Source: CAIUMH01 sp037142475 (GTDB lineage: Bacteria > Actinomycetota > Acidimicrobiia > Acidimicrobiales > RAAP-2). Taken from it: 17,415 nt of DNA. Within the stretch, counting starts at the first letter, position 1. Each line of letters starts with the position of its first letter. The stretch lies in assembly GCA_037142475.1 (NCBI GenBank), contig JBAXAR010000036.1:1-17415 (forward strand). Direction: 5' to 3'. Under the pieces are notes generated by a model. The model searched no databases. It was not told where the DNA came from and was given only the letters and a program-made list of their open reading frames with translations. Positions 7,901-15,041 of the stretch are shown here, piece by piece. A program made the position numbers and the translations under genes.

Positions 7901-8313
7901 TCGGTCATTGCTTGCTTGAACTTGTCGCGATCCTCCGCCGTCTCGATGGCCTCCGGCCGAGCGCCAATGATCTCGACTCCCAATGCCTCGGGGACTCCCC
8001 GTCGGGCGAGCTCCATGGTCAAGTTGAGCGCGGTCTGGCCGCCCAGCGTCGGAAGGATGGCGTCTGGGCGCTCACGTTCGATGATTGCGGTCAGGACGTC
8101 GACGTCGAGAGGCTCGACGTACGTCGCATCGGCCGTTGCTGGATCCGTCATGATCGTGGCGGGGTTCGAGTTGGCCAGGATGACCCGGTAGCCCTCCTGG
8201 GTCAGGACCCGACAGGCCTGGGTTCCTGAGTAGTCGAATTCACAGGCCTGACCGATCACGATGGGGCCGGAACCGATCACCAAGATTGAAGAGAGATCAT
8301 CACGTCGTGGCAT
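4996..8313 (-). CDS. carB: Carbamoyl-phosphate synthase large subunit
   Basis: CarB makes carbamoyl phosphate from bicarbonate, two ATP and the ammonia delivered by CarA. The 1105 residues contain the two expected ATP-grasp halves. The first begins with ILVIGSGPIVIGQACEFDYS and includes RPSYILGGQGTGI and ENLDPMGVHTGDSI. The second begins near residue 558 with VIILGSGPNRIGQGIEFDY and includes RPSYVLGGRAM and HSGDSA. From about residue 965 an MGS-like allosteric domain follows, with ATMGTAGYLRDNGIPVEKL and INTPRGHGPRADG; this is where UMP and other effectors act in the family. The ATG follows directly after the carA TAG. The stop shares a base with the pyrD ATG. The gene appears intact. Confidence 0.98.
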   Translation of the reverse strand: MPRRDDLSSILVIGSGPIVIGQACEFDYSGTQACRVLTQEGYRVILANSNPATIMTDPATADATYVEPLDVDVLTAIIERERPDAILPTLGGQTALNLTMELARRGVPEALGVEIIGARPEAIETAEDRDKFKQAMTEIGLIVPRSGFAHSLEEAVVIAREIGFPIMVRPSYILGGQGTGIAPDEQAFLRLAAEGLVASPVGEILVERSIAGWKEYELEVMRDSADNCVVICSIENLDPMGVHTGDSITVAPAQTLSDVEYQEMRDDSFACLRRVGVETGGSNVQFAVNPWTGERIVIEMNPRVSRSSALASKATGFPIAKIAARLAVGYRLDEITNDITMATPASFEPTIDYVVTKVPRWAFEKLPGAEPHLGTRMQSVGEVMAIGRTFPESLQKAMRSLEQGRTGLVDRDEESLAAGFSDSELLIACDQATPDRLFLVAAALRRGLGVEAVHQATLIDRWFLSQIEIITDAAEEFVALGADGLTRDTLRQAKRLGFSDAQLAEMFGVAETEVFAAREAAGVTVTYKTVDTCAAEFEAFTPYHFGTYEEEDEIRPSGRPRVIILGSGPNRIGQGIEFDYCCVHASMTLRAAGFETIMINCNPETVSTDYDTSDRLYFEPLTGEDVRAIIAAEQRASEGDGELLGVIVSLGGQTPLKLAHEIDPGLILGTSPASIDLAEDRKRFNDLLAARGMAQPPGGTATTFDGAKKIAADIGYPVLVRPSYVLGGRAMEIVYDEPNLTRAMTTLLGDDDHEGALAREGGVTEDRPILIDRFLEEAIEVDVDAVRDASGEVLIGGVMEHVEEAGVHSGDSACALPPQTLGDDIVLTLERWAAELADALDVVGLLNVQFAVKDGEAYVIEANPRASRTVPFVAKATGVPLAAVAARVMTGSTLAQLRDEGMVPRDRVRPTHVSVKEAVLPFSRFPGVDTILGPEMRSTGEVMGVDRTFGLAFAKSQMAAGSRLPSTGAVFLSLADRDKGAGAEVARAFVELGFALMATMGTAGYLRDNGIPVEKLVAKVGDEALAADAVELIASGDVQLVINTPRGHGPRADGAHIRAACIEHAIPCLTTLAAARAAAQGIGDWASHPLEVITLQELHAAQATA

Positions 8314-9408
8314 CTAGCGTCCTGCCTTGCTGGTGGTGGCCATCGCTTGCGCGAAGGTGTCGAAGAGATAACTGGCGTCATGGGGCCCCGGGCCGGCTTC
8401 AGGGTGGTGCTGGACGCTGAAGGCGCCAGCCGACTCGACGGCGATCCCTTCGATAATGCCGTCGTTGAGGTTGACGTGCGTCACCGTGGCGCCGAGGATA
8501 GAACCCTCGACCACGGCGTAGTTGTGGTTCTGGGCGGTGATCTCGATCTGACCAGTGGCCAGATTCTTCACTGGGTGGTTCGATCCATGATGGCCAAAGG
8601 GAAGCTTGAAGGTCGCTCCCCCCAGGGCGGAAGCGAGGACCTGATGACCAAGACAGATCCCGAGCAGAGGCCGGGTCCCAACCAGATCTGCAACCGTCCG
8701 GGCGACTGCATCGAGTGCTCCAGGGTCACCTGGTCCGTTTGAGAGGAAGATCCCATCAGGGTCCAGCGAGAGGATCTCGTCAGCCGTCGTTGTCGCTGGG
8801 ACCACCTCAACAGTGGCGAAGCGAGCGAGATGCGCCAAGATGGTCGACTTGATCCCGAGATCAAGAGCCACAACCCGCAGCGCACCGCTGCCCACCTGGT
8901 AGGCGGTTGGCGTGGAGACGTCCATCGCCAGTGCTTGGCCATCAGTGGATGCCGCGTGTTGCGCCGCTTCGATGATGTCCTCACGAGGCCCGGTTCCTAG
9001 TGCACAGGGAAGGGCACCGGCATTGCGGAGATGACGAGTGAGACGCCGAGTGTCGATACCGGTGATGGCACCGACCCCCTGGGCTATCAACAGGTCCTCA
9101 AGGCCCCCTTGTGCACGCCAGCTCGAGTGCAACGGCGGGAGGTCTCGCACAATCACTCCTGACAAAAAGACGCCCCTCGACTCATCGTCGAGATCGGTGA
9201 CGCCGTAGTTGCCGATGTGTGGGTAGGTGAACGCCACCACCTGTCCCGCGTAGCTCGGGTCGGTGATGACCTCTTGATAGCCGCTGAGGGCGGTGTTGAA
9301 GACCGCCTCACCGGTGGCAACGCCGCCCTCGAGAAGCGCCCCGGCGGCCTCCCCCTCAAACGTCGTCCCGTCACTCAATGCCAGGTGCGCTGTCGTTCTC
9401 TTCGTCAT
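8314..9408 (-). CDS. carA: Carbamoyl-phosphate synthase small subunit (glutamine amidotransferase)
   Basis: CarA hydrolyses glutamine and passes ammonia to CarB. The 364-residue product has the N-terminal CarA domain (GEAVFNTALSGYQEVITDPS, IGNYG) and a class I glutamine amidotransferase domain. The latter shows LSNGPGDP, the nucleophile loop GICLGHQVLA with Cys near residue 250, ITAQNHNYAV, and the catalytic His/Glu in QHHPEAGPGPHD. I chose the ATG at 9408: it overlaps the pyrC stop as ATGA and has a GAGG seven bases upstream. An in-frame start farther upstream (9438) adds only non-conserved residues read from pyrC. The stop abuts carB with no spacer, so the two subunits are probably made in equal amounts. 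Confidence 0.97.
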   Translation of the reverse strand: MTKRTTAHLALSDGTTFEGEAAGALLEGGVATGEAVFNTALSGYQEVITDPSYAGQVVAFTYPHIGNYGVTDLDDESRGVFLSGVIVRDLPPLHSSWRAQGGLEDLLIAQGVGAITGIDTRRLTRHLRNAGALPCALGTGPREDIIEAAQHAASTDGQALAMDVSTPTAYQVGSGALRVVALDLGIKSTILAHLARFATVEVVPATTTADEILSLDPDGIFLSNGPGDPGALDAVARTVADLVGTRPLLGICLGHQVLASALGGATFKLPFGHHGSNHPVKNLATGQIEITAQNHNYAVVEGSILGATVTHVNLNDGIIEGIAVESAGAFSVQHHPEAGPGPHDASYLFDTFAQAMATTSKAGR

Positions 9409-10727
9409 CGTGTTACCTCTCCATCGACGACCACACACACACCAGCCGCCACAGTGTGGCGAACAGCGCCGTGAAGGGTGCGTCCGTGATACGGGGTGTT
9501 CTTGGCCCGGCTCGCCAGCATCGTCCGATCGACCACAGGCCGAGCGGCCAGATCGAGGACGCAGAGGTTGGCATCGTCGCCGACCCCCACCGCTCCCCCA
9601 TGTGCGCTGTGTCCCCCCAAGCGGGTGTCGCTCGCGGTGAGGCGGGCGATCTTGGCTGGTGTCCGGCTCAGCACGCGAAACAGGGTTACTGGGTCAACGT
9701 CGTCGCCACCGAGGGCCTCGATCGTGAGGGCCAGTGCGTGCTCAAGGCCGAGCATGCCGGGGGCGGCCTCGTCAAAGGGTCGATCCTTCGCCTGAGGCGG
9801 GTGAGGAGCATGATCGGTGGCTACCGCGTCAAGCACACCGCTCGTGAGGGCGACCACCATGGCCGACACGTCGGCTCGTGTTCGCAGAGGCGGGTGCACC
9901 TTGAAGATCGTGTCGTATTCGGCACAGAGGTCCTCTGTGAGAAGCAGATGATGCGGAGCAACCTCGGCCGTCACCATCACGCCTCGCCCCCGGGCCTCAA
10001 GGAGTAACTCTACTGATCGAGCGGTCGAGAGGTGCAAGAGATGCAAGGAACATCCAGTGACTTCCGCAAGGGCTAGGTCTCGCGCCACCATGACTTCCTC
10101 GGCGAGTGCGGGTCGGCCTTGGAGTCCGAGTCGTGCCGAGAGGGCGCCCTCATTCATGCACCCTCCGGCTGCGAGTGACTCGTCCTCACAGTGCTGGGCA
10201 AGCGTCACTCGGAGGCCGCGTGCGTATTCCATCGCCCGGCGCATGAGTCCGGAGTCCTGGACCCCAGTTCCATCATCGGTGAAGATCGACACACCCAAGG
10301 CCGCCATCTCGGCCATTGGCGCCAACCGCTCACCGAGGCGATCAACCGTGATCGCTCCGGCCACGGCCACGTCAATCAGTGACTTGCGGCCGAGATCAAG
10401 AACTTGTGCGACCACCGCAGCGCAGTCGGTGGCCGGCACGGTGTTGGGCATCGCCACGACGGCGGTGTAGCCACCCAGCGCAGCAGCCCTCGAGCCAGAC
10501 TCGACCGTCTCGGCTTCTTCGCCACCAGGCTCACGCAGGTGCGTGTGGAGATCGACGAGGCCTGGACCGACCAGACACCCCGATGCGTCGAGCACGCTCG
10601 ATGTGCTCGGAGCCTCGAGGCCTTCGCCGATCTCGACGATGCGACCATCGGCAATCAAGACATCACCTCGAAGGAGGCCGTCGGGGCGGACGATCGTGCC
10701 ACCCTTGATGATGATGGATTCAGGCAC
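9405..10727 (-). CDS. pyrC: Dihydroorotase, class I
   Basis: PyrC cyclises carbamoyl aspartate to dihydroorotate using zinc. The 440-residue product is a class I, amidohydrolase-fold dihydroorotase. It has GPGLVDLHTHLREPG with metal-binding His at 61 and 63, AMPNTVPATD, HCEDE, LHLLHLSTARSVE, TAEVAPHHLLLT, FKVHPPLR, and VATDHAPH with the catalytic Asp near 305. The start is one of two adjacent GTG codons (10730 or 10727). I chose 10727 because GAGGAG (10740-10735) then lies seven bases upstream rather than four. The extra upstream residues in this frame are pyrB coding sequence. It overlaps pyrB by eight bases and carA by four. All metal ligands are present, so it should be active, unlike the PyrC-like scaffolds found in some bacteria. 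Confidence 0.96.
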   Translation of the reverse strand: MPESIIIKGGTIVRPDGLLRGDVLIADGRIVEIGEGLEAPSTSSVLDASGCLVGPGLVDLHTHLREPGGEEAETVESGSRAAALGGYTAVVAMPNTVPATDCAAVVAQVLDLGRKSLIDVAVAGAITVDRLGERLAPMAEMAALGVSIFTDDGTGVQDSGLMRRAMEYARGLRVTLAQHCEDESLAAGGCMNEGALSARLGLQGRPALAEEVMVARDLALAEVTGCSLHLLHLSTARSVELLLEARGRGVMVTAEVAPHHLLLTEDLCAEYDTIFKVHPPLRTRADVSAMVVALTSGVLDAVATDHAPHPPQAKDRPFDEAAPGMLGLEHALALTIEALGGDDVDPVTLFRVLSRTPAKIARLTASDTRLGGHSAHGGAVGVGDDANLCVLDLAARPVVDRTMLASRAKNTPYHGRTLHGAVRHTVAAGVCVVVDGEVTR

Positions 10728-11721
10728 CACGAGACTCCTCTTTGGACGAGAGGGCGAGGAAGAGGGCGGCCATTCGAACGGGGACGCCGTTTGAGACCTG
10801 CCGCCGAACCAGGCACTGTTGCGAGTCGGCAACCGAAGAGGCGATCTCGACGCCCCGCACCATTGGGCCAGGATGCGTCACGATGGCATCGTTTTTGAGC
10901 AATGCCGCTCGTCGCTCGGTCAGCCCGTAGGTGGCGGTGAACTCGTGCAGTGACGGAACGAACGAACCACTCCCTCGTTCCTCCTGCATCCGAAGGACGG
11001 ACACCACGTCTGCGGTTCGAAGCGCCTCATCGAGGTCATCGGCGATTTCGAGAGGCCACCCGGTGAGATCCGATGGCAGAAGGGTTCCGGGAGCGGCGAC
11101 TTTCACGGTCGCCCCAGCGAGCGAGTACGCCAGGATCTGGCTCCTCGCCACCCGAGAGTGTCGGATGTCCCCGATGATGAGGACCTCGAGGCCTTCAAAA
11201 GGGCTTAGGCCACTCCCCTCGCTCGTCATGGAGCGCTGCTCACAGAGAGCTTGACGGACGGTGAACAGGTCGATGAGCGCCTGCGTGGGGTGTTCGTGCG
11301 AACCGTCACCCGCGTTGAGAACCCGAGCCCGGCCTACCCATCGCGCCACCTGGTGAGGGGCTCCCGCCGAACGGTGGCGCAACACCACGGCGTCGATACC
11401 CATCGCCTCGATGGTCTCGACGGTGTCTCGAAGCGACTCACCCTTCTTCACCGAACTCGACGCCACAGCCAAGGAGAGCACGTCAGCCGAGAGCCGCTTT
11501 GCGGCCGTCTCGAAGCTGAGTCGAGTCCGGGTGGACTCCTCGAAGAACAGTGAGGCGACTACCTTGCCCTTGAGTGTCGGAACCTTGCGCATCGATCGGT
11601 TCTCGACCTCGCGGAAGGCTTCGGCGACCTCAAGGGTCTCAGCCAAGCCGTCGGTACCTAGATCTGCCACCGACAACAGGTGCTGGCCGGCCCGAGAACC
11701 GAGGTTCATCGATTCGCTCAT
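10720..11721 (-). CDS. pyrB: Aspartate carbamoyltransferase, catalytic chain
   Basis: PyrB joins carbamoyl phosphate and aspartate, the committed step of pyrimidine synthesis. The 333-residue product carries the carbamoyl-phosphate loop FFEESTRTRLSFE (residues 59-71), HRSAGAPH, NAGDGSHEHPTQALIDLFT, IIGDIRHSRVARS, THPGPMVRGVEI and the C-terminal VSNGVPVRMAALFLAL. No regulatory chain gene (pyrI) is next to it; control by PyrR is more likely from the context. The ATG at 11721 overlaps the pyrR stop as ATGA. A second ATG four codons later is a possible but less likely start. Its end overlaps pyrC by eight bases. Confidence 0.97.
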   Translation of the reverse strand: MSESMNLGSRAGQHLLSVADLGTDGLAETLEVAEAFREVENRSMRKVPTLKGKVVASLFFEESTRTRLSFETAAKRLSADVLSLAVASSSVKKGESLRDTVETIEAMGIDAVVLRHRSAGAPHQVARWVGRARVLNAGDGSHEHPTQALIDLFTVRQALCEQRSMTSEGSGLSPFEGLEVLIIGDIRHSRVARSQILAYSLAGATVKVAAPGTLLPSDLTGWPLEIADDLDEALRTADVVSVLRMQEERGSGSFVPSLHEFTATYGLTERRAALLKNDAIVTHPGPMVRGVEIASSVADSQQCLVRRQVSNGVPVRMAALFLALSSKEESRGA

Positions 11722-12287
11722 CGGGGCATCAGCTTCCCAATACGGACACCGTCAAGTGAGACGTCAATGGCCTCATCACGTGATGTCGGGAGGTTCTTGC
11801 CGACGAAGTCCGGACGGACGGGAAGCTCGCGATGCCCCCGGTCAACGACCACCGCCAACTGGATCGACGCAGCGCGCCCGAAGTCATTGAGTGCGTTGAG
11901 TGCGGCCCGCACGGTGCGTCCCGTGAAGAGCACGTCATCGACGAGGATGACAATTCGTCCCGTCAGATCGCAGGGCATTTCGGTCGCCGCTTCGGGCAAG
12001 ACCGTTCGCAAGCCGATGTCGTCACGATAGAAAGCAACATCAAGGATTCCCAGCGGAGGCGACGTGCCCTCGATATCGAGGAAGATCTCCGCGAGGCGCT
12101 CTGCAATCGGAACCCCACCGGTCTGGAGACCGACGAGGACCACGTCCTCGATGCCGTGATTCCGCTCCACAATTTCGTGAGCCATCCGAGTAAGCGCCCG
12201 AGAAAGATCATCGGGTCCGAGGAGGTCGGCATGGGGAACAAACACCGAACCCAGCGGTCGGGTGTGCCTTCGTTCGCGATCAGCCAC
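11718..12287 (-). CDS. pyrR: Bifunctional pyr operon regulator PyrR / uracil phosphoribosyltransferase
   Basis: PyrR binds pyr mRNA when UMP is high and also has uracil phosphoribosyltransferase activity. The 189-residue product shows the PyrR-specific LDVAFYRDDIG, the PRPP-binding motif VILVDDVLFTGRTV (residues 113-126), and RMAHEIVERNHG near the start. I chose the GTG at 12287 because GGAGG (12296-12292) precedes it by four bases and the product has normal PyrR length. Another in-frame GTG at 12323 lies inside the predicted PyrR-binding hairpin and would add non-conserved residues. Immediately upstream is a sequence fitting the PyrR RNA consensus, so the gene is probably autoregulated. It heads the seven-gene pyr chain and overlaps pyrB by four bases. 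Confidence 0.95.
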   Translation of the reverse strand: MADRERRHTRPLGSVFVPHADLLGPDDLSRALTRMAHEIVERNHGIEDVVLVGLQTGGVPIAERLAEIFLDIEGTSPPLGILDVAFYRDDIGLRTVLPEAATEMPCDLTGRIVILVDDVLFTGRTVRAALNALNDFGRAASIQLAVVVDRGHRELPVRPDFVGKNLPTSRDEAIDVSLDGVRIGKLMPR

Positions 12288-12298
12288 GCTTCCTCCAT

Positions 12299-12328
12299 GT
12301 CGTGCGAGCCTCACGGGACCCACTTGAC
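12299..12328 (-). promoter_or_regulatory. PyrR-binding RNA hairpin in the pyr leader
   Basis: The minus strand at 12320-12307 reads GGTCCCGTGAGGCT. It matches the PyrR-binding consensus ARUCCNGNGAGGYU at every position but the first (G for A). It folds as the known binding loop: GGUC pairs with GGCU around the hexaloop CCGUGA (consensus CNGNGA). Below this, GUG pairs with CAC and GUC with GAC, with small bulges (AA on the 5' side, CG on the 3' side). The hairpin ends three bases before the pyrR ribosome binding site GGAGG (12296-12292). PyrR-dependent translational repression at such a site is known in Mycobacterium smegmatis; the same mechanism here is inferred. Confidence 0.82.
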
Positions 12329-12339
12329 GACTGAAGTCG

Positions 12340-12345
12340 AATCTA
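12340..12345 (-). promoter_or_regulatory. Probable -10 box of the pyr operon promoter
   Basis: TAGATT (12345-12340, minus strand) fits the actinobacterial TAnnnT -10 pattern. A start about seven bases downstream (near 12333) would put the PyrR hairpin at the very 5' end of the mRNA, with a leader of about 45 bases. I see no good TTGACA-like -35 at the right spacing. Confidence 0.45.
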
Positions 12346-12361
12346 CCAGAAACCTCCGATG

Positions 12362-12385
12362 CCGTCTCGCCTCGACGACCGACGG
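12362..12385 (-). terminator. Possible hairpin terminator after ctaE
   Basis: Eight bases after the ctaE stop, CCGTC (12385-12381) can pair with GACGG (12366-12362), and TCG with CGA inside, with a two-base GG bulge and a six-base loop. No T-tract follows, so it may only attenuate read-through from the oxidase operon into pyrR. The call rests on the hairpin alone. Confidence 0.3.
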
Positions 12386-12392
12386 TTGGAAG

Positions 12393-13097
12393 CTAACCGA
12401 GGAAGATGGCGATGAGGGCCAGCACCGTAGCGCTGAACGCTACCCACACCGTGAATAACCGGATGAGGTGGACCTGATACCAGTGGCCTTGTTCGTAGAT
12501 GCCCTTACGGGAACGGTTGTAGGCGCCAAAGACAATCATCAAGACGATCAGGAAGTGCGCGATGTTCGAGCCCATGAAGAACTCAAAGACCGAGGCGTAC
12601 GCTCCATCGATGGTGGTGAAGGGCAGGTACTGGAACTGGAGGAACTGCACCACGATTGCAGCGAGTGCCAAGAGTGCCCCGACGGCGAGTAACGGTGTGG
12701 TGACTCGCCGAGAATCCCCCTGGCGAACCTGAACCTCGGCGATCCATACAAACGCAGCACTCGCGATGATCAGAATCGCCACCGCAGCGGTCCAGGACGG
12801 CGATGCTTTCTCGATCGCGTGAGTGATCGGGTTGCCCAGACCATCTGTGCAGGGGTTGCTCGTCGTGCACAAGGTCCCTCGCCACATCCCATTGACGTTC
12901 AGTGTGCGCAGATAGAACCAGAAGAAGATCTCGAGGGCAAAGAACACCCCATCGCCGGCGATCAGGAGCCATGTCGCCATGTGCTCCTTCTGGTGGCGTT
13001 GCTGGGGAGACTCATGATGTCCCTGAGATACGACCGCCGGAGTTTCAGTGACCGCGTCGTCGGCGGTGTTGTTCGAACCTGCGTCAGTGACAGACAT
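12393..13097 (-). CDS. ctaE: Divergent haem-copper oxidase subunit III
   Basis: I call this subunit III from its position directly after ctaD and its five predicted membrane helices (about residues 41-63, 100-122, 132-157, 166-192 and 207-233), as in the 5-helix CtaE form. Sequence support is weaker than for its neighbours. The usual SE..FF motif of the first helix appears as GDGVFF (D49), and the HGLHV motif as SNIAHF. The first external loop has two cysteines, C77 and C83 (CTTSNPC), that could form a disulfide. The 40-residue N-terminus is polar and His/Gln-rich. The ATG at 13097 shares one base with the ctaD stop (TGATG), so the two are probably co-translated. Subunit III stabilises proton uptake in known oxidases. 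Length is 234 residues. Confidence 0.8.
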   Translation of the reverse strand: MSVTDAGSNNTADDAVTETPAVVSQGHHESPQQRHQKEHMATWLLIAGDGVFFALEIFFWFYLRTLNVNGMWRGTLCTTSNPCTDGLGNPITHAIEKASPSWTAAVAILIIASAAFVWIAEVQVRQGDSRRVTTPLLAVGALLALAAIVVQFLQFQYLPFTTIDGAYASVFEFFMGSNIAHFLIVLMIVFGAYNRSRKGIYEQGHWYQVHLIRLFTVWVAFSATVLALIAIFLG

Positions 13098-15031
13098 CAG
13101 TGCGAGGCTCCCATGTTGGTCGAGGGCCCTGAGGGTTCCAGATCAGAGGCATCGCCAGAACTCTCTGATTCTGAGTCGCCTCCCTCTCCGTAGCCGTAGG
13201 GGTCAGAGGTCACGATTGGGTCGACGAGGAAGTTCTCCAGCGGCACGGGAGTGGGAACCATCCACTCAAGACTCTTTGCATGCCAGGGGTTGGCCGGAGC
13301 CTTCTCACCGTGCATCCATGAGCTCACGATGGCATAGAGGAACACAATCCATCCCGCCATGAGGAGGTACGCCCCCCCGGTCGAGATCTGGTTCGCGTTC
13401 TGGAAGATAGGCGCGTAGTTCACGACCCGGCGCGGCATGCCTTGGAAGCCCTCAAGGAACTGTCCGTAGTAGGTGACTTGGATACCGATAGCGATCATCC
13501 AGAACGCCACCTTGCCGACCCTCTCGTTGAGCATGCGAGCCGTCATCTTGGGGAACCAGTAGGCAACTGCGCCCGCCGCACCGATCATCGCCCCGCCCAA
13601 CAGCGTGAAGTGGAAGTGGGCCGTGACGAACATGTTCCCGTGGAAGAACCCATCAACTGGGACATCGGAAAGGTAGATGCCCGTGATGCCACCGATGATG
13701 AAGTTCCAGAGGAACAGATACAAGAAATACATCGGCAATCGAGTCCAGATGCTGCCTCTCCAGATGGTCCCAATGATGCAGAGGAAGATGATGCCGGTCG
13801 GGATCGAGATCAACTCGGTGGTCAGCATGAAGGGGCTGCCAAGTGTCGGTGCCCATCCGGTGGTGAACATGTGGTGGGCCCACACCATGATGGAGAGACC
13901 CGCGACACCGAGAAGGCCCCCCACCATCACCTTGTAGCTGAAGACGGGTTTCCTCGAGAACGTCGATGCGATCTCAATCAGAGCACCCACCGCCGGCATG
14001 AGGATCACGTAGACCTCTGGGTGCCCCATGATCCAGAAGCAGTTTTCATACAGCCAGCCCGCTCCGCCCTGTGCCGGTGCATACATGCTGGTCCCGACAA
14101 CCCTGTCGGTGATCAGCGCCGAATGCGCCATCAGGAAGGCTGGCATGGCGTAGAGGCCGAGGCCACCAGCGATGATCGACCCCCAGACAAAGATCGGCAT
14201 CCGGGCCATCGTCATACCCTCGGCTCGCATGGTGATGACCGTCACGAGGGTATTGACGCCGGCCACGGTCACCGAGATCACAAAGGTGCAGATGGTGATG
14301 GAGAAGGCATCTTGACCGGGCATTGACTGCACGGACAGCGGCGCATAGGTCGTCCAGCCTGAGTCCACGCCACCGAGCCAGAAGCTGGCGAGGATGGGTG
14401 GAATTGCGGCAAAAAACATCCAGAAACTCAGTGCGTTCAGGCGGGGAAACGCCATGTCCTTCGCGCCGATCATGATCGGCATGATGAAGTTGGCGAACGG
14501 TCCGGAGACCATGACGATGGTGGCGATGATCATCACCATGCCGTGGATGCTGACGATGGCGTTGTAGGTCTGTGGCGAGAACAAGCCCATCGTTGGGGTG
14601 AGCAACTGCGTCCTGATCATCATCGCCAGGGTGCCGCCCACGCCGAACAGCACCATGACCAGCACCAGATACTGGGTGCCGACGACCTTGTGGTCGGTAC
14701 AGAACTTGAAGTACCGGTGCCACCCTTGTCCGACACCCGCCCCGTAGAGCTGGTCCTCATGATCTTCGTCATGGCCGAGAATCCAGCGGATGATGGCGTT
14801 GAACGATCCAATTCCGATGTTGAAGCCAATCACCCACGCCGTCAGCGTGACCGTGACGACCATGTCAGAGCCCCAGTTCGAACCCTGGAGGAACGCGTGG
14901 CTGATCAGCCAGCCGAGAAAGCCAATGATGATCCCGGCCGCCATGCCGGTTCCTATGTTCTGGCGACGATAGAAGCCTCCGGCCTTTGGCCCCAGGACTG
15001 TGTCTTCAAGCAATGGTGCTGTCGTGGTCAC
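13097..15031 (-). CDS. ctaD: Cytochrome c oxidase subunit I (aa3-type), N-terminally extended
   Basis: Subunit I holds haem a and the haem a3-CuB site that reduces oxygen and pumps protons. The 644-residue product has every redox ligand: the haem a His in SIHGMVM (about 163), CuB His in MGHPEVY (about 337) with the linked Tyr, HH in WAHHMFTTG (about 386), and HFH in TAHFHF (471, 473). The K-channel Lys (SYKVMV) and the Glu of GHPEVY are kept, which places it in the A1 group. Oddities: two extra helices (about 29-48 and 57-86) before the normal first segment TDHKVVGTQYL; GAKDMAFPRLNALS at the D-channel entry; Gly for Asp after H463 (FFHGNM); and an acidic Ser/Gly-rich tail. I chose the GTG at 15031, with GGAGG six bases upstream; the frame is open to 15091, but that part lies in ctaC. 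Confidence 0.95.
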   Translation of the reverse strand: MTTTAPLLEDTVLGPKAGGFYRRQNIGTGMAAGIIIGFLGWLISHAFLQGSNWGSDMVVTVTLTAWVIGFNIGIGSFNAIIRWILGHDEDHEDQLYGAGVGQGWHRYFKFCTDHKVVGTQYLVLVMVLFGVGGTLAMMIRTQLLTPTMGLFSPQTYNAIVSIHGMVMIIATIVMVSGPFANFIMPIMIGAKDMAFPRLNALSFWMFFAAIPPILASFWLGGVDSGWTTYAPLSVQSMPGQDAFSITICTFVISVTVAGVNTLVTVITMRAEGMTMARMPIFVWGSIIAGGLGLYAMPAFLMAHSALITDRVVGTSMYAPAQGGAGWLYENCFWIMGHPEVYVILMPAVGALIEIASTFSRKPVFSYKVMVGGLLGVAGLSIMVWAHHMFTTGWAPTLGSPFMLTTELISIPTGIIFLCIIGTIWRGSIWTRLPMYFLYLFLWNFIIGGITGIYLSDVPVDGFFHGNMFVTAHFHFTLLGGAMIGAAGAVAYWFPKMTARMLNERVGKVAFWMIAIGIQVTYYGQFLEGFQGMPRRVVNYAPIFQNANQISTGGAYLLMAGWIVFLYAIVSSWMHGEKAPANPWHAKSLEWMVPTPVPLENFLVDPIVTSDPYGYGEGGDSESESSGDASDLEPSGPSTNMGASH

Positions 15032-15041
15032 GCTCAGCCTC

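Noticed and set aside
7352..8191. Long plus-strand open frames opposite carB
   Set aside because: They are antisense to a fully conserved CarB, have low-complexity Ser/Arg/Thr composition and match no family; they are by-products of GC-rich codon bias.
13442..14326. Plus-strand 294-codon open frame opposite ctaD
   Set aside because: The product is His/Asp/Arg-rich with no recognisable fold, and the minus strand holds all oxidase ligands.
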